A stretch of 64,000 nt of DNA from positions 62,001 through 126,000 of the forward strand of contig NZ_FOFG01000002.1 of NCBI RefSeq assembly GCF_900110915.1, in the 5' to 3' direction. Position numbers and translations under genes: made by a program. The DNA comes from Faunimonas pinastri. GTDB taxonomy: Bacteria; Pseudomonadota; Alphaproteobacteria; Rhizobiales; Afifellaceae. This document shows positions 7,788-17,931 of the stretch, in pieces. A model generated the notes under the pieces. It saw only the letters and a list, made by a program, of their open reading frames with translations. It did not search any database and was not told the DNA's origin. The stretch's first letter is position 1, and the number at the start of each line of letters is the position of its first letter.

Positions 7788-8375
7788 ATGCAGGCCGAGG
7801 AGATTCTGGCGGGCGAGGAGCGCAGGGCGCGGATCGTCGCCGGGCTTGGATCGCGCAACATCGTACTGGTCGGCCTGATGGGCGCGGGCAAGACGAGCGT
7901 CGGGCGTCGGCTGGCTCTCGCACTGGGCCTGTCCTTTGTCGATGCGGACGTGGAAATCGAGGCCGCCGCCAACCAGACCATCGCTGAAATCTTCAGTGCC
8001 TATGGCGAAGAGGCGTTTCGCGCCGGGGAACGTCGCGTCATATCGCGGCTTCTCGCCGAAGGACCCAAGGTGGTTGCAACCGGCGGAGGCGCCTTCATGA
8101 GCGAGGAGACCCGCCAGCGCATTCGCGGGAACGGCATCTCCGTCTGGCTCAAGGCCGACGTGCGGGTGCTGCTGGAGCGGGTGCGGCGCAAGTCGCATCG
8201 GCCCTTGCTGCAATCCGATCCCGAGGGCACGCTCCGCCGACTGCAGAACGAACGCGGCCCGACCTATGCGACGGCCGACCTTACCGTGAATTCCCATGAA
8301 GGGCCGTTCCACCTGACCATCGCGGAACTGCTCGACCGTCTCGAAACCTATCTGGCGCAAGAGAACAAAGCGTGA
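7788..8375 (+). CDS. aroK: shikimate kinase
   Basis: Cytoplasmic ATP-dependent kinase that phosphorylates the 3-hydroxyl of shikimate in chorismate synthesis, 195 residues. Visible: the Walker A loop GLMGAGKTS (about residues 29-37), the shikimate-binding DAD (Asp52/Asp54), FRAGERR with its substrate-binding Arg, the VVATGGGAF loop near residue 98, and the lid region RKSHRPLLQ. The ATG at 7788 has a strong AGGAGGGA ribosome site; an earlier in-frame TTG at 7734 has none. The N-terminus is about 20 residues longer than minimal AroK, as in other rhizobia. The stop overlaps the aroB start (GTGA at 8372-8375), the usual aroK-aroB coupling. Confidence 0.95.
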   Translation: MQAEEILAGEERRARIVAGLGSRNIVLVGLMGAGKTSVGRRLALALGLSFVDADVEIEAAANQTIAEIFSAYGEEAFRAGERRVISRLLAEGPKVVATGGGAFMSEETRQRIRGNGISVWLKADVRVLLERVRRKSHRPLLQSDPEGTLRRLQNERGPTYATADLTVNSHEGPFHLTIAELLDRLETYLAQENKA

Positions 8376-9484
8376 CGTCACAGACCATCCGCGTCGAACT
8401 CGGCACGCGCAGCTACGACATCCTCATCGGCGAAGGCCTGCTCGCCCAGGCGGGCGAGCGCATCGCCGCCGTGCTGCCGGGTGCCCGCGTGGCGCTGGTC
8501 ACCGACGAGAACGTCGCCCGCATCCACCTTGAGACGGTAAGCGCCTCGCTCGAGCGTGCCGGCATCGGCGTCACGACGGTGGTGGTGCCCGCCGGCGAGG
8601 CCTCCAAGAAGTTCGACCGGCTGCAGGAGGTGGTGGAAACCGTGGTCGGGGCACGGCTGGAGCGCGGCGACGCGGTCGTGGCGCTCGGCGGCGGCGTCAT
8701 CGGCGACCTCGCAGGCTTCGCCGCCGCGATCGTGCGACGCGGCATGCGCTTCGTGCAGATCCCGACCACGCTTCTGGCGCAGGTGGATTCCAGCGTCGGC
8801 GGCAAGACGGGCATCAACTCGCGGCACGGCAAGAACCTCGTCGGCGCTTTCTACCAGCCGCAGCTGGTGCTGGCCGCGACGGATGCTCTGGACACCCTGC
8901 CCCGGCGCGAGTTCGCCGCCGGCTATGCGGAAGTCGCGAAATATGGACTGATCGGCGACGCGGCCTTTTTCGCCTGGCTGGAAGCGAACTGGCAGGACGT
9001 CTTCTCCGGCGGCCCGGCGCGCACCGAGGCCATCGCGCGGAGTTGCCAGGCCAAGGCGGACACGGTCGCCGCCGACGAGCGCGAGACGGGCGAGCGCGCC
9101 CTGCTCAATCTCGGCCACACCTTCGGCCACGCGCTGGAAGCCGCCTGCGGCTACGATGCGGACCGTCTCGTGCACGGCGAAGGGGTCGCGATCGGCACCG
9201 CGCTGGCGCATCGCTTCTCCGTCGAGCTCGGCCTTTGCCCCGCCGAGGATGCGGAGCGCGTGGAGCGCCATCTCCAGGCTGTGGGATTGCCCACGCGGAT
9301 TTCGGATATTCCGGGCGGACCCCTTTCCGCGGACGAGTTGATGACCCACATTGGGCAGGACAAGAAAGTCAAACGCGGGCGGCTCACCTTTATCCTGACC
9401 CATGGCATCGGCCGGTCCTTCATTGCCGACGATGTCTCGCCCGAGCGTGTGCGTGACTTTCTCCAAAGGGAGCTTTCGACCTAA
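8372..9484 (+). CDS. aroB: 3-dehydroquinate synthase
   Basis: NAD- and metal-dependent enzyme that turns DAHP into 3-dehydroquinate, step two of the shikimate pathway, 370 residues. Signatures seen: the NAD site GGGVIGDLAGFAAA near residue 107, the substrate loop IPTTLLAQVDSSVGGKTGIN, and metal ligands in GYAEVAKYGLI (Glu), NLGHTFGHALE (His) and HGEGVAIG (His). GTG start fused to the aroK stop (GTGA), so both are made from one message. A CorC-like gene begins three bases after the stop, extending the operon. Confidence 0.96.
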   Translation: MTSQTIRVELGTRSYDILIGEGLLAQAGERIAAVLPGARVALVTDENVARIHLETVSASLERAGIGVTTVVVPAGEASKKFDRLQEVVETVVGARLERGDAVVALGGGVIGDLAGFAAAIVRRGMRFVQIPTTLLAQVDSSVGGKTGINSRHGKNLVGAFYQPQLVLAATDALDTLPRREFAAGYAEVAKYGLIGDAAFFAWLEANWQDVFSGGPARTEAIARSCQAKADTVAADERETGERALLNLGHTFGHALEAACGYDADRLVHGEGVAIGTALAHRFSVELGLCPAEDAERVERHLQAVGLPTRISDIPGGPLSADELMTHIGQDKKVKRGRLTFILTHGIGRSFIADDVSPERVRDFLQRELST

Positions 9485-9487
9485 GCC

Positions 9488-10771
9488 ATGTGGCTCTGGG
9501 CCTTCATCGCCATCATCGTCGTCCTCGTCCTGGTATCCGCATTTTTCTCCGGGTCGGAGACGGCCCTCACGGCTTCATCCCGCGCGCGAATGCACCAGTT
9601 GCAGAAGTCCGGCGACGAGCGCGCCGGTATCGTGGAACAGTTGCTGAACTCCAAGGAGCGGCTGATCGGCGCGCTGCTTCTCGGCAACAACCTCGCCAAC
9701 ATCCTGTCGTCAGCTCTGGCGACCTCGGTGCTGATCCAGATCTTCGGCCAGACCGGCGTGGTCTATGCGACCATCGGGATGACGGCGCTGCTGCTGGTCT
9801 TCGCCGAAGTGCTGCCCAAGACCTGGGCGATCACGGTGCCGGACCGCTTTTCGCTGGCGGTCGCCCCGATCGTCCGCTGGGTCGTGCTCATTTTCAGCCC
9901 CGTCGTGCGCACGGTGGAATGGATCGTCGCGATCGTTCTGCGCGCCTGCGGCCTGAATGCGCAGGCGAATTCGCTGATCTCGGCCGAAGACGAACTCCGC
10001 GGCGCGGTCGATCTCCTGCACATGCAGGGCAGCGTGCTGAAGGGCCAGCGCGACATGCTGGGCGGGCTGCTCGACCTCAGCGAACTCGATGTGTCCGACG
10101 TCATGGTGCACCGGACCGCGATGCAGGGGGTGAACGCCGACGAGCCGATCGACAAGATCGTCGATATCGCGCTCTCCAGCCCCTACACGCGGCTGCCGCT
10201 CTGGCGCGACGAGGCCGACAACATCGTCGGCATCCTGCACGGCAAGGACCTGCTGCGGGCGCTCCGGCATACCCGCGGCGACTTCTCCAAGATCGACATC
10301 GATTCCGTGGCCTCGCCGCCCTGGTTCGTGCTCGACAGCACGCCGCTTCGCGTCCAGCTCAGCGAGTTCCTGCGCCGCAAGTCGCACTTCGCGCTGGTCG
10401 TGGACGAGTATGGCGAGGTGATGGGGCTGGTCACGCTGGAGGACATCATCGAGGAGATCGTCGGCAACATTTCCGACGAGCACGATGTCGCCATGCAGGG
10501 CGTGCGTCCGCAGCTGGACGGCACGATTCTCGTCGATGGCTCCGTGCCGATTCGCGATCTCAACCGCGCGCTGGACTGGTCGCTGCCGGATGAGGAAGCG
10601 ACCACCATCGCGGGGCTCGTCATCCACGAGGCGCATACGATTCCCGAAGCGGGCCAGGAATTCACCTTCCATAATTACCGCTTCAAGGTTCTGCGGAAAT
10701 CCCGCAACCGCATTACGCAGTTGCGGGTTTCCCCGCTTGTTGCGACGCTGCCCGCGGCGGCAAAGGCCTGA
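9488..10771 (+). CDS. CNNM/CBS/CorC_HlyC-domain membrane protein
   Basis: Inner-membrane protein of 427 residues with the three-part layout of the CorC/HlyC (TlyC-like) group. Residues about 1-195 are a CNNM (DUF21) membrane domain with the opening motif SAFFSGSETALTASSRARM and about four hydrophobic segments; about 205-335 hold a CBS pair (VMVHRTAMQGV, then KSHFALVVDEYGEVMGLVTLEDIIEEIVGNISDE); the last 80 residues are the CorC_HlyC domain with DGSVPIRDLNRALDW. The family is linked to magnesium or cobalt efflux and to ion sensing by adenine nucleotides; the older hemolysin name is misleading. It follows aroB by three bases, a position common in alphaproteobacteria. Confidence 0.9.
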   Translation: MWLWAFIAIIVVLVLVSAFFSGSETALTASSRARMHQLQKSGDERAGIVEQLLNSKERLIGALLLGNNLANILSSALATSVLIQIFGQTGVVYATIGMTALLLVFAEVLPKTWAITVPDRFSLAVAPIVRWVVLIFSPVVRTVEWIVAIVLRACGLNAQANSLISAEDELRGAVDLLHMQGSVLKGQRDMLGGLLDLSELDVSDVMVHRTAMQGVNADEPIDKIVDIALSSPYTRLPLWRDEADNIVGILHGKDLLRALRHTRGDFSKIDIDSVASPPWFVLDSTPLRVQLSEFLRRKSHFALVVDEYGEVMGLVTLEDIIEEIVGNISDEHDVAMQGVRPQLDGTILVDGSVPIRDLNRALDWSLPDEEATTIAGLVIHEAHTIPEAGQEFTFHNYRFKVLRKSRNRITQLRVSPLVATLPAAAKA

Positions 10772-10784
10772 CGGGCAGCGAAGG

Positions 10785-10804
10785 CCGGTCGCATCCGCGA
10801 CCGG
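10785..10804. terminator. hairpin between CorC-like and bolA-like genes
   Basis: CCGGTCGC (10785-10792), loop ATCC, then GCGACCGG (10797-10804) and TT. An eight-base-pair stem lying between two convergent genes; the T-run is weak, so efficiency is uncertain. Confidence 0.5.
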
Positions 10805-10813
10805 TTCGCACGG

Positions 10814-11107
10814 TCAGCTCGGGCGGCCGGCCGGTCTCGCCTCCTCGCCCGGCGCGGAGGGGTGCACGGCCAGCGCGTGCACCCCTCCGGCCAGTTCCTC
10901 GGCCAGGATGCGGTTGACGGTGCGGTGGCGCTCCAGCCGGGATTGCCCGGCAAAGGTGGTGGAAACGATATTGACCCGGAAGTGGGTTTCGCCTCCGGGA
11001 CGGTGGCCTGCGTGGCCGGCATGCAGATGTGACTCGTCGATCACATCCAGCTGCTCGGGCGCCAGGGCATCGGCGAGTTTGGCCTCGATACGGGCCTTGA
11101 TTGACAT
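10814..11107 (-). CDS. BolA family protein
   Basis: Cytoplasmic BolA-type protein, 97 residues, of the group that binds monothiol glutaredoxins through a shared 2Fe-2S cluster and acts in iron sensing and cluster delivery. The motifs ESHLHAGHAGH (a His-rich ligand loop), THFRVNIVSTTFAGQSRLERHRTVNRIL and GGVHALAVHPSAP match the class II KH-like fold of the family. The ATG at 11107 has a GGAGG-type site upstream in the minus reading; a longer in-frame version to 11170 would overlap the divergent J-domain gene and is not needed. It is transcribed away from the J-domain protein gene with 65 bases between. Confidence 0.9.
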   Translation of the reverse strand: MSIKARIEAKLADALAPEQLDVIDESHLHAGHAGHRPGGETHFRVNIVSTTFAGQSRLERHRTVNRILAEELAGGVHALAVHPSAPGEEARPAGRPS

Positions 11108-11172
11108 GATTGCGACCTCCTGATGGGCTGTCCCGCCTTGAGGGCGAGGGAGCGGATGGGCATATTGCACTT

Positions 11173-11790
11173 ATGAAGCTGGAATCTGCTTATTTCGACA
11201 AGATCCGGATGCGGACCACCGAGGCGGCCGAGCCGAAGGCGCATGCGCACAGCTGCGACGCACCTGGCTGCGCGCAGGGCGGCGAATTCCGCGCGCCCAA
11301 GGGGCGGAATTCGGAAGGCGAATATTACTGGTTCTGCCTCGATCACGTGCGCGCCTACAACAAGTCCTACAACTTCTTTTCCGGGATGAAGGACGAGGCC
11401 ATCGAGGCCTACCAGAAGGACGCGACCTTCGGTCACCGGCCGACCTGGAAGATGGGCGTCAACGCCAAGGCGGCCGACCAGCCGCCGCCGACCGGCCGCA
11501 CCAAGACCCAGTGGCCGGGCCGCAAGAACCCGTTTCACACCTTCAGCGCCGAGCAGGGTCCGCGCCGCGCCGCGCCGGAGCCGAGGCGCCGGGCCCATAA
11601 CATGGAGCGAAAATCCCTCGCCGTGCTGGGCCTCGGCGACCGGGCGACGGCCCAGGAGGTAAAGACCCGCTACAAGCTGCTGGTGAAGCAGAACCATCCG
11701 GATGCCAATGGCGGCGACCGATCCTACGAGGACCGCTTCCGCGAGATCATCCAGGCCTACAATTACCTCAAGAGCGTCGGCTACGTCTGA
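11173..11790 (+). CDS. J-domain (DnaJ-like) protein upstream of cobS
   Basis: A 205-residue protein with a C-terminal J domain (about residues 138-203): [12 protein letters not shown], helix II YKLLVKQ, the essential NHPDANGGD loop and [13 protein letters not shown]. The J domain should stimulate the ATPase of an Hsp70. The N-terminal 125 residues contain a [17 protein letters not shown] stretch and a [10 protein letters not shown] motif, giving two or three Cys plus His that could bind zinc, and no Gly/Phe or classical DnaJ zinc domain. This N-terminal part is typical of the alphaproteobacterial protein encoded before cobS. Client unknown; cobS starts 49 bases later, so co-transcription is likely. 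Confidence 0.85.
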   Translation: MKLESAYFDKIRMRTTEAAEPKAHAHSCDAPGCAQGGEFRAPKGRNSEGEYYWFCLDHVRAYNKSYNFFSGMKDEAIEAYQKDATFGHRPTWKMGVNAKAADQPPPTGRTKTQWPGRKNPFHTFSAEQGPRRAAPEPRRRAHNMERKSLAVLGLGDRATAQEVKTRYKLLVKQNHPDANGGDRSYEDRFREIIQAYNYLKSVGYV

Positions 11791-11839
11791 TATCCCCGCC
11801 AGTGACATAGCCGGACAAGTGATTCCGAAGGATTTTGAC

Positions 11840-12826
11840 ATGAGTGAAACGGCTGAAAACCTCCACGCCGTGCCGGACATGACGGTGTCGGTGCGACAGG
11901 TCTTCGGGATCGATTCCGACCTTGAGGTGCCCGCCTTCTCGCAGGCCAACGAGCATGTCCCGGATCTCGACCCGGACTACCTCTTCGACCGCACGACCAC
12001 GCTCGCCATTCTCGCCGGCTTTGCCCGCAACCGCCGCGTCATGGTGACCGGCTATCACGGCACCGGCAAGTCGACCCACATCGAGCAGGTAGCCGCGCGC
12101 CTGAACTGGCCCTGCGTGCGCGTCAACCTCGACAGCCACATCAGCCGTATCGACCTCGTCGGCAAGGACGCCATCGTCGTGCGTGACGGCCATCAGGTGA
12201 CGGAATTCCGCGACGGTATCCTGCCGTGGGCGCTGCAGACGAATACGGCGCTGGTCTTCGACGAATACGACGCGGGACGGCCGGACGTGATGTTCGTGAT
12301 CCAGCGCGTGCTGGAACTTTCCGGCCGGCTGACGCTGCTCGACCAGAACCGGGTGATCCGCCCCCACCCCGCCTTCCGGCTCTTCGCGACTACCAACACG
12401 ATCGGCCTCGGCGATACGTCCGGGCTCTATCACGGCACGCAGCAGATCAATCAGGGCCAGATGGACCGGTGGTCCATCGTCACCACGCTGAACTACCTGC
12501 CGCACGACAACGAGGTGGACATCGTCACGGCCAAGGTGAAGTCGCTGTCGAGCCCCAAGGGCCGCGAACAGGCCAGCCGCATGGTCCGCGTGGCCGATTT
12601 GACGCGCAACGCCTTCATGAACGGCGACCTCTCCACCGTGATGAGCCCGCGGACCGTGATCACCTGGGGTGAGAACGCGGAGATCTTCGGCGATCTCGGC
12701 TTCGCCTTCCGCGTGACCTTCCTCAACAAGTGCGACGAACTCGAACGCCCGCTGGTGGCCGAATTCTACCAGCGCGCCTTCGGCAAGGAACTGCCGGAAT
12801 CCAGCGTCAACGTCGCCCTGAGCTGA
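11840..12826 (+). CDS. cobS: cobaltochelatase AAA+ subunit CobS
   Basis: AAA+ ATPase subunit of the aerobic cobaltochelatase CobNST, which inserts cobalt into hydrogenobyrinate a,c-diamide during cobalamin synthesis, 328 residues. Seen: Walker [10 protein letters not shown] (about 71-79), Walker [14 protein letters not shown], sensor-1 region [13 protein letters not shown] and an arginine-rich C-terminus. The MoxR-like form and the following cobT confirm the pair. The ATG at 11840 opens the known N-terminus ([12 protein letters not shown]); earlier in-frame sequence overlaps the J-domain gene. CobN and the rest of the cobalamin pathway are not in the window, the usual rhizobial situation where cobST stand apart. 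Confidence 0.95.
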   Translation: MSETAENLHAVPDMTVSVRQVFGIDSDLEVPAFSQANEHVPDLDPDYLFDRTTTLAILAGFARNRRVMVTGYHGTGKSTHIEQVAARLNWPCVRVNLDSHISRIDLVGKDAIVVRDGHQVTEFRDGILPWALQTNTALVFDEYDAGRPDVMFVIQRVLELSGRLTLLDQNRVIRPHPAFRLFATTNTIGLGDTSGLYHGTQQINQGQMDRWSIVTTLNYLPHDNEVDIVTAKVKSLSSPKGREQASRMVRVADLTRNAFMNGDLSTVMSPRTVITWGENAEIFGDLGFAFRVTFLNKCDELERPLVAEFYQRAFGKELPESSVNVALS

Positions 12827-12895
12827 GTTCGCCCCGCCGAAACAGAACGCCGAAACGAAGCGCCGAGAAGAAGCGCCGAAACCGAAAGCTGATCC

Positions 12896-14782
12896 ATGTC
12901 ATCCGGCAGCAAGCACGACAATCCGGTCGATCCGTTCAAGCAGGCCGTGGCCGCCTGCGTTCGGGCCGTTTCCGGCGAGCGTGAACTGGAGGTCACCTTT
13001 GCGGCCGACCGTCCCCTGCTTGCCGGCAACAACGCCCGCCTGCCGGAACCGCCGCGCCGCCTGACCGCTCGCGACGCGGCGATCACCCGCGGGCTGGGCG
13101 ACGCCATGGCGCTGCGCCTCGCCTGTCACGATACCGGCGTGCACCGCCGCTTCGCGCCCCAGGGGACGCAGGGGCGCGCGATCTACGACGCGGTGGAGCA
13201 GGCGCGCTGCGAAGCGATCGGCTCGCGGCGGATGGAGGGGGTCAAGGCGAACCTCTCCGCCATGCTGGAAGAGAAATACCATCGTTCCGAATACCAGGAC
13301 GTCCACGATCGGGCGGACGCGCCGATGGAGGATGCGATCGCGCTGATGGTGCGCGAGCGGCTGTCCGGCTCGCCACCCCCGGAAACGGCGCGGCAGATCG
13401 TCGAGGTCTGGCGCGAGCATATCGAGGAGAAGGCGGGATCCGACCTCGACGGGCTGGTGGGCAGCATCGAGAACCAGAACGCCTTCGCCGAAGCCGTGCG
13501 GCGGCTTCTCACCTCGCTCGACATGGGCGAGGACAGCGGCGCCCCCTCCGAGGACGAGGATCAGGACCAGGGCGACGATGGCCAGGGCAACCCGGAGAAC
13601 GGCGAGGCGCAGAACGGCGAGTCGGACGACGACCTGCAGGACAAGTCCCCGGAGAGCCAGCAGACCGAGGTGACCGGCGACGAGGACGAGACCGGCGAGG
13701 CCGAGGATTCCGAGACGGCGTCGGAGGACATGCAGGACGATGACGCGGAAGCGGAGACGGAGCCCTCCGGCGAGTCGCGCCGGCCGGACCCTTCGTCCCG
13801 AAACGAACCGCAGTCCGACTACAAGGTGTACTCCACGCGCCACGACGAGATCGTCACGGCCGAGGAACTCTGCACCGGTGAGGAACTGGAGCGGCTCCGC
13901 GCCTTCCTCGATAAGCAGCTCTCAACCTTGCAGGGTGCCGTCGCCCGGCTGGCGAACCGGCTGCAGCGCAAGCTGCTGGCCCAGCAGAACCGCTCCTGGG
14001 ACTTCGACCTGGAAGAAGGGCTGCTCGATCCCGCGCGGCTTTCCCGCGTCGTCACCGATCCCACCGCGCCGCTTTCCTTCAAGCAGGAACGCGATACGGA
14101 ATTCCGCGACACGGTCGTGACGCTGCTTCTCGACAATTCCGGGTCCATGCGCGGCCGGCCGATCACGGTGGCGGCGACCTGCGCCGATATCCTGGCGCGC
14201 ACGCTGGAGCGTTGCGGCGTGAAAGTCGAGATCCTCGGCTTCACGACCCGGGCGTGGAAGGGCGGACAGGCGCGCGAGGAGTGGCTGCGCGCCGGCAAGC
14301 CCGTCGCGCCCGGCCGCCTCAACGATCTCCGCCACATCATCTACAAGAGTGCGGATGCGCCCTGGCGACGTGCGCGACGCAATCTCGGCCTGATGATGCG
14401 CGAAGGGTTGCTCAAGGAGAATATCGACGGCGAGGCTCTGGAATGGGCCTACAAGCGCCTGATGGGCCGCCCGGAGCAGCGCCGCATCCTGATGGTGATT
14501 TCCGACGGTGCGCCGGTGGACGACTCCACCCTCTCTGTGAACAACGGCAACTACCTGGAGCGCCATCTCCGCTTCATCATCGATGAGATCGAGAATCGCT
14601 CCCCGGTGGAGTTGATCGCGATCGGCATCGGCCATGACGTCACGCGCTACTACAAGCGTGCGGTGACCATCGTCGACGCCGAGGAACTGGCGGGCGCCAT
14701 GACCGACAAGCTCGCCGAGCTCTTCGACGACAAGCCCCCACGTCCCGAAGTCGCCCACGGCCGCCGCAGGCGCGCCGCTTGA
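12896..14782 (+). CDS. cobT: cobaltochelatase subunit CobT
   Basis: Second AAA-module-associated subunit of cobaltochelatase, 628 residues. The N-terminal part (about 1-210) is the CobT domain; about 215-296 is a strongly acidic linker (runs of DED, EDET, DDAEAE); the C-terminal part is a von Willebrand A domain with the metal-ion-dependent adhesion motif [11 protein letters not shown] (about 409-419) and ISDGAPVDD later. In CobNST the VWA domain is thought to bind the CobN subunit and sense metal. The gene follows cobS by 69 bases. Its TGA (14780-14782) overlaps the TTG start of the esterase-like gene. Confidence 0.95.
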   Translation: MSSGSKHDNPVDPFKQAVAACVRAVSGERELEVTFAADRPLLAGNNARLPEPPRRLTARDAAITRGLGDAMALRLACHDTGVHRRFAPQGTQGRAIYDAVEQARCEAIGSRRMEGVKANLSAMLEEKYHRSEYQDVHDRADAPMEDAIALMVRERLSGSPPPETARQIVEVWREHIEEKAGSDLDGLVGSIENQNAFAEAVRRLLTSLDMGEDSGAPSEDEDQDQGDDGQGNPENGEAQNGESDDDLQDKSPESQQTEVTGDEDETGEAEDSETASEDMQDDDAEAETEPSGESRRPDPSSRNEPQSDYKVYSTRHDEIVTAEELCTGEELERLRAFLDKQLSTLQGAVARLANRLQRKLLAQQNRSWDFDLEEGLLDPARLSRVVTDPTAPLSFKQERDTEFRDTVVTLLLDNSGSMRGRPITVAATCADILARTLERCGVKVEILGFTTRAWKGGQAREEWLRAGKPVAPGRLNDLRHIIYKSADAPWRRARRNLGLMMREGLLKENIDGEALEWAYKRLMGRPEQRRILMVISDGAPVDDSTLSVNNGNYLERHLRFIIDEIENRSPVELIAIGIGHDVTRYYKRAVTIVDAEELAGAMTDKLAELFDDKPPRPEVAHGRRRRAA

Positions 14783-15762
14783 GGCGGTCCCTTACGGCGG
14801 CGCTGCTTCTTGGCGCCGCCTTCCTGTCGCCGCTAGCCGGCCGGGCCTCCGCCGACCCGGTGGAGATCACCGCGCGCAGGATCGAGCATTTCGGCATTGC
14901 CGGCCTGACGGAGCGTTTCGGCCGCCTGACATTCCTCGGCGGCCTCGATCTTGTCGGTCACGACCGGCGCTTCGGCGGGTGGTCCGGCATCGCCGTCTCC
15001 GACGATGGCGCTGGCGTATTGATGATCAGCGACAACGGCTATTATCTCACCGGCACGATGGAGCACGAGGCTGGCCGCCTGACCGGCTTCGGCCATGCCG
15101 ACATGGGAACGCTGTTTCCCGGCGGCCCTGAGTCGAAGCAGAACAGCGACGCGGAGGATGTCGCCCTCGATCCGAAGCGGCCGGGCTGCGGCCTGATCTC
15201 GCTGGAACGGCGGTCGACGCCGCTGCTCTCCTTCTGCATGAAGAACGGGCGGACGGACGGCTTCAAGCCCGTGCCGGTGCCGCCGGATGTCCTGAAGCTT
15301 CGCTTCAACCGCAGCCTCGAAAGCGTTGCCTATGCTCCGCCGACCTCTCCGGCGGCGGGTCGCGTCGTGATCATCGGAGAGAGCCCGTTCACGCGCGAGG
15401 GAAAGACCATGCGCGGCTGGATCCTGGGCAGCGGCTCCTTCGAGATCGTGCGGCACGATGATTACGACATCAGCAGCGCCCGGTTCATGCCGAACGGCGA
15501 CCTGATGCTGCTGGAACGCCGCTTCACCCCGGCCACCGGAATCCGCATGCGGCTGGTGCTGATTCCCGGTGAAACCATCAAGCCCGGCGCGACCGTGGAC
15601 GGCGAGATGCTGCTGGATGTCGGCATGGCGACCCAGATCGACAACATGGAAGGTCTGGATATTCATCGCCTGCCGGATGGCCGCACCGTCGTGACGCTGG
15701 TTTCCGACGACAACACGAATATCCTGGAGCGCACGCTGCTGCTGCAGTTCAGGCTGGACTGA
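14779..15762 (+). CDS. exported esterase-like (phytase-like fold) protein
   Basis: A 327-residue protein with a signal peptide (about 1-25, [21 protein letters not shown]). The mature sequence matches the 'esterase-like activity of phytase' family: [24 protein letters not shown] near residue 70 and LESVAYAP, with repeated DxDG-like blades suggesting a beta-propeller. Substrate unknown. The start is taken as the TTG at 14779, which overlaps the cobT stop as TTGA and gives an intact signal peptide; no ATG lies in the early part. The same order cobT-esterase occurs in other Hyphomicrobiales, so it may be linked to cobalt or cobamide metabolism, but that is inference. Confidence 0.8.
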   Translation: MRRSLTAALLLGAAFLSPLAGRASADPVEITARRIEHFGIAGLTERFGRLTFLGGLDLVGHDRRFGGWSGIAVSDDGAGVLMISDNGYYLTGTMEHEAGRLTGFGHADMGTLFPGGPESKQNSDAEDVALDPKRPGCGLISLERRSTPLLSFCMKNGRTDGFKPVPVPPDVLKLRFNRSLESVAYAPPTSPAAGRVVIIGESPFTREGKTMRGWILGSGSFEIVRHDDYDISSARFMPNGDLMLLERRFTPATGIRMRLVLIPGETIKPGATVDGEMLLDVGMATQIDNMEGLDIHRLPDGRTVVTLVSDDNTNILERTLLLQFRLD

Positions 15763-15798
15763 GGAAACACGGAGACCCGGGGTCTGCCGGTGAACGCG

Positions 15799-16434
15799 TC
15801 AGGCGACCGATTGCCGGCGCGGCAGGATGCTGCCGATGATTACGCGGTAAGGCACCAGCGCGAGCACGTCGATCAACACTTTGACCGAAAAATCGCCGAG
15901 CGCCCAGGAAATCCAGCGAGGCGCGCTGACCGGGTAGACCCCGAAGAGCGGCGCGCTTTCCGCCGCGAAGGTATCGTTCGCGCCCAGCACGAAGAACACC
16001 GGGGCGAAGGCGAGCGAGAAGAAGACGACCGTGTCGACCAGCGAGCCGGCAAGGCTGGATGCGGCCGGAGCCTTCCACCAGCGCGTCTGGCGCAGGCGGT
16101 TGAACAGGCCGATATCCGTCAACTGCCCTGCGAGAAAGCCGCAGCCGGAGGCGATGGCCACCCGCGGCGCCGAGACGAAGACCGACAGCACGACCGCGAC
16201 GGCAAAACCGACATAGACCACGCGACGCGCAGCCTTCGGACCGTAGATCCGGTTCGTCAGGTCGTTGACGAGAAAGGCCAGCGGATAGCTGAAGGCGCCC
16301 CAGGTCAGGATACCGGCAAGGTCGATCCGCCCCAGCCTGGCATGCAGCGGGTGCTGGACCAGGATATTGGAGAGAACGACAACGATCGCCATGGCCACGA
16401 TGGCCACGGCGATCCCAGACTTCTTATCGGACAT
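15799..16434 (-). CDS. queuosine precursor transporter (YhhQ/VUT family)
   Basis: Inner-membrane protein of 211 residues with about six hydrophobic segments. The motifs GAFSYPLAFLVNDLTNRIYG (about 46-65), FLAGQLTDIGLFN and SLAGSLVDTVVFFSLAF are those of the COG1738 (VUT) family, for which E. coli YhhQ was shown to import the queuosine precursors preQ0 and preQ1 for tRNA modification. No preQ riboswitch is obvious upstream. It lies between the convergent esterase gene and rpmB on the same strand, 25 bases after rpmB ends. Confidence 0.9.
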   Translation of the reverse strand: MSDKKSGIAVAIVAMAIVVVLSNILVQHPLHARLGRIDLAGILTWGAFSYPLAFLVNDLTNRIYGPKAARRVVYVGFAVAVVLSVFVSAPRVAIASGCGFLAGQLTDIGLFNRLRQTRWWKAPAASSLAGSLVDTVVFFSLAFAPVFFVLGANDTFAAESAPLFGVYPVSAPRWISWALGDFSVKVLIDVLALVPYRVIIGSILPRRQSVA

Positions 16435-16459
16435 GGAGGCTGACGAAGGCCCGAGCTGC

Positions 16460-16762
16460 TTACGCGGCTTCGGTAACCGTCTCGCTCTGCTTCTTCAGCA
16501 CTTCGCGACGCAGCAGGCTGACGCGCGGCGAAAGCTCCTCGTCCTTAGCCTTCACGAGGAAAGCATCGAGACCACCGCGGTGTTCGACGGTGCGCAGAGC
16601 CGCAGCGGAGACGCGAAGGTGCACGGTGCGCTCGAGGACTTCGCTCATCAGCGAGACGTTGCAGAGATTCGGCAGGAAGCGACGGCGCGACTTGTTGTTC
16701 GCGTGGCTCACATTGTTGCCCGTCAGCACAGCCTTGCCGGTCAGTTCGCAGCGGCGCGCCAT
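16460..16762 (-). CDS. rpmB: 50S ribosomal protein L28
   Basis: Ribosomal protein L28, 100 residues. The start [20 protein letters not shown] with following [12 protein letters not shown] is the canonical bacterial L28 N-terminus, and [18 protein letters not shown] closes the conserved part. It is a zinc-independent form without the CxxC pair of some L28 proteins: only Cys5 and one later Cys remain. The ATG at 16762 has GAGG upstream; a longer in-frame frame to 16813 is not part of the family. Standing alone without rpmG is normal for alphaproteobacteria. Confidence 0.97.
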   Translation of the reverse strand: MARRCELTGKAVLTGNNVSHANNKSRRRFLPNLCNVSLMSEVLERTVHLRVSAAALRTVEHRGGLDAFLVKAKDEELSPRVSLLRREVLKKQSETVTEAA

Positions 16763-16970
16763 GGTAAACCTCATTCTTTCAAGGATCGACCTGAATGCTT
16801 GCACGCGCGGCACGCGGCAACGGCCTGATCGGATATGTTTTCAGATGCGCTCGCTATAGTGATCCGGCCCCGCCCCGTCAAGAACCGAGGCAAGCAGAAC
16901 CAACCGGAAAGCCTTTCCGGAAGCCAGTCTCCACCCAATATAGGGACGAGATCGAACAGAGAAGTCCCCG

Positions 16971-17789
16971 GTGGCGAAAAGCTTGCACTTTTTCCTTCCC
17001 CGCGCCTGGTGCGCGACCCTCCTTCTGCTTGCGGGAATCGCCCTGCCCGCATGGTCCGCGCCGGCATCGGCAGAAGGCGTGACCGTGCAATACGGCCTTC
17101 GCTTCATCGGCCTGCCGATCGGCACGGCCAGCCTGAAGCTCCAAACAGAGGGCTCCCGCTATACGGTGGAGGGCAAGGGCAAGGTCGGCGGGCTGATGAG
17201 CCTGATCTCCGATGGCAAGGGCACGGCCAACGTCCATGGCGCGGTTTTGCCGGGCAGGCTCGCCCCCGCAGCCTTCAGCGAGGACAGGATCGAGGACGGC
17301 CAGCACGAGCGGACGTCCTTCGACCTCGACGGTACGACGGCGACCAATGTGAAGGTCGATCCAATGCCGAAGTTCAAGGCAGACCGCGTGCCAATGACGG
17401 ATGCGAACCGGCTGGGCGTCATCGATCCGCTGACCGCGCTGGTCGTTCCCGGCAAGGGCACCGACGCCTGCAACCGCACGCAGCCGGTCTTCTATGCCAC
17501 GGAGCGCTTCGACATGGTGCTGAGCTACGACCACACGGAAACGGTGAGAGGCGGCTCGCGCGGCTACAACGGCCCGGCCGTCGTCTGCGCGGTCCGCTAT
17601 CGCCCGATCGCCGGCCACCGTCCCAACAAGCGGACCACGAAGTTCATGATCGCCACCAAGGATATCGCGATCTGGCTCGCGCCCGTTCCCGGAACGGATC
17701 TCAACGTCCCCGTCAGGATCCACGTCGCGACCATGTCGGGTCCCGTCAACGTCGTCGCCACCGGCTTCATCCCGGAAACGCCGGAATAG
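16971..17789 (+). CDS. DUF3108 domain exported protein
   Basis: Exported 272-residue protein with signal peptide about 1-34 (LLLLAGIALPAWSAPASA). The mature part starts VTVQYGLRFIGLPIGTASLKLQTEGSRY, the beginning of a DUF3108 beta-rich domain, and continues to VNVVATGFIP. The family has no established function; such proteins are periplasmic or surface-linked beta-barrel-like folds possibly acting on lipids. A GTG at 16971 is the likely start since it puts the signal peptide at the N-terminus. Conserved position in Hyphomicrobiales between rpmB (divergent) and the helicase gene. Confidence 0.8.
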   Translation: MAKSLHFFLPRAWCATLLLLAGIALPAWSAPASAEGVTVQYGLRFIGLPIGTASLKLQTEGSRYTVEGKGKVGGLMSLISDGKGTANVHGAVLPGRLAPAAFSEDRIEDGQHERTSFDLDGTTATNVKVDPMPKFKADRVPMTDANRLGVIDPLTALVVPGKGTDACNRTQPVFYATERFDMVLSYDHTETVRGGSRGYNGPAVVCAVRYRPIAGHRPNKRTTKFMIATKDIAIWLAPVPGTDLNVPVRIHVATMSGPVNVVATGFIPETPE

Positions 17790-17931
17790 AACGCCGCGCC
17801 GACAAGCTCTCCCGAAATCAGCAACCGCCACAACCTGCGATTATCTGTTTCCGCCCGGCCCCGGCCTCGTGCTAAGGCACGAGCGCGAGCGGCATTCGCA
17901 ACGGCCAGGAATCCGAGCCTCTGATCTCTTG

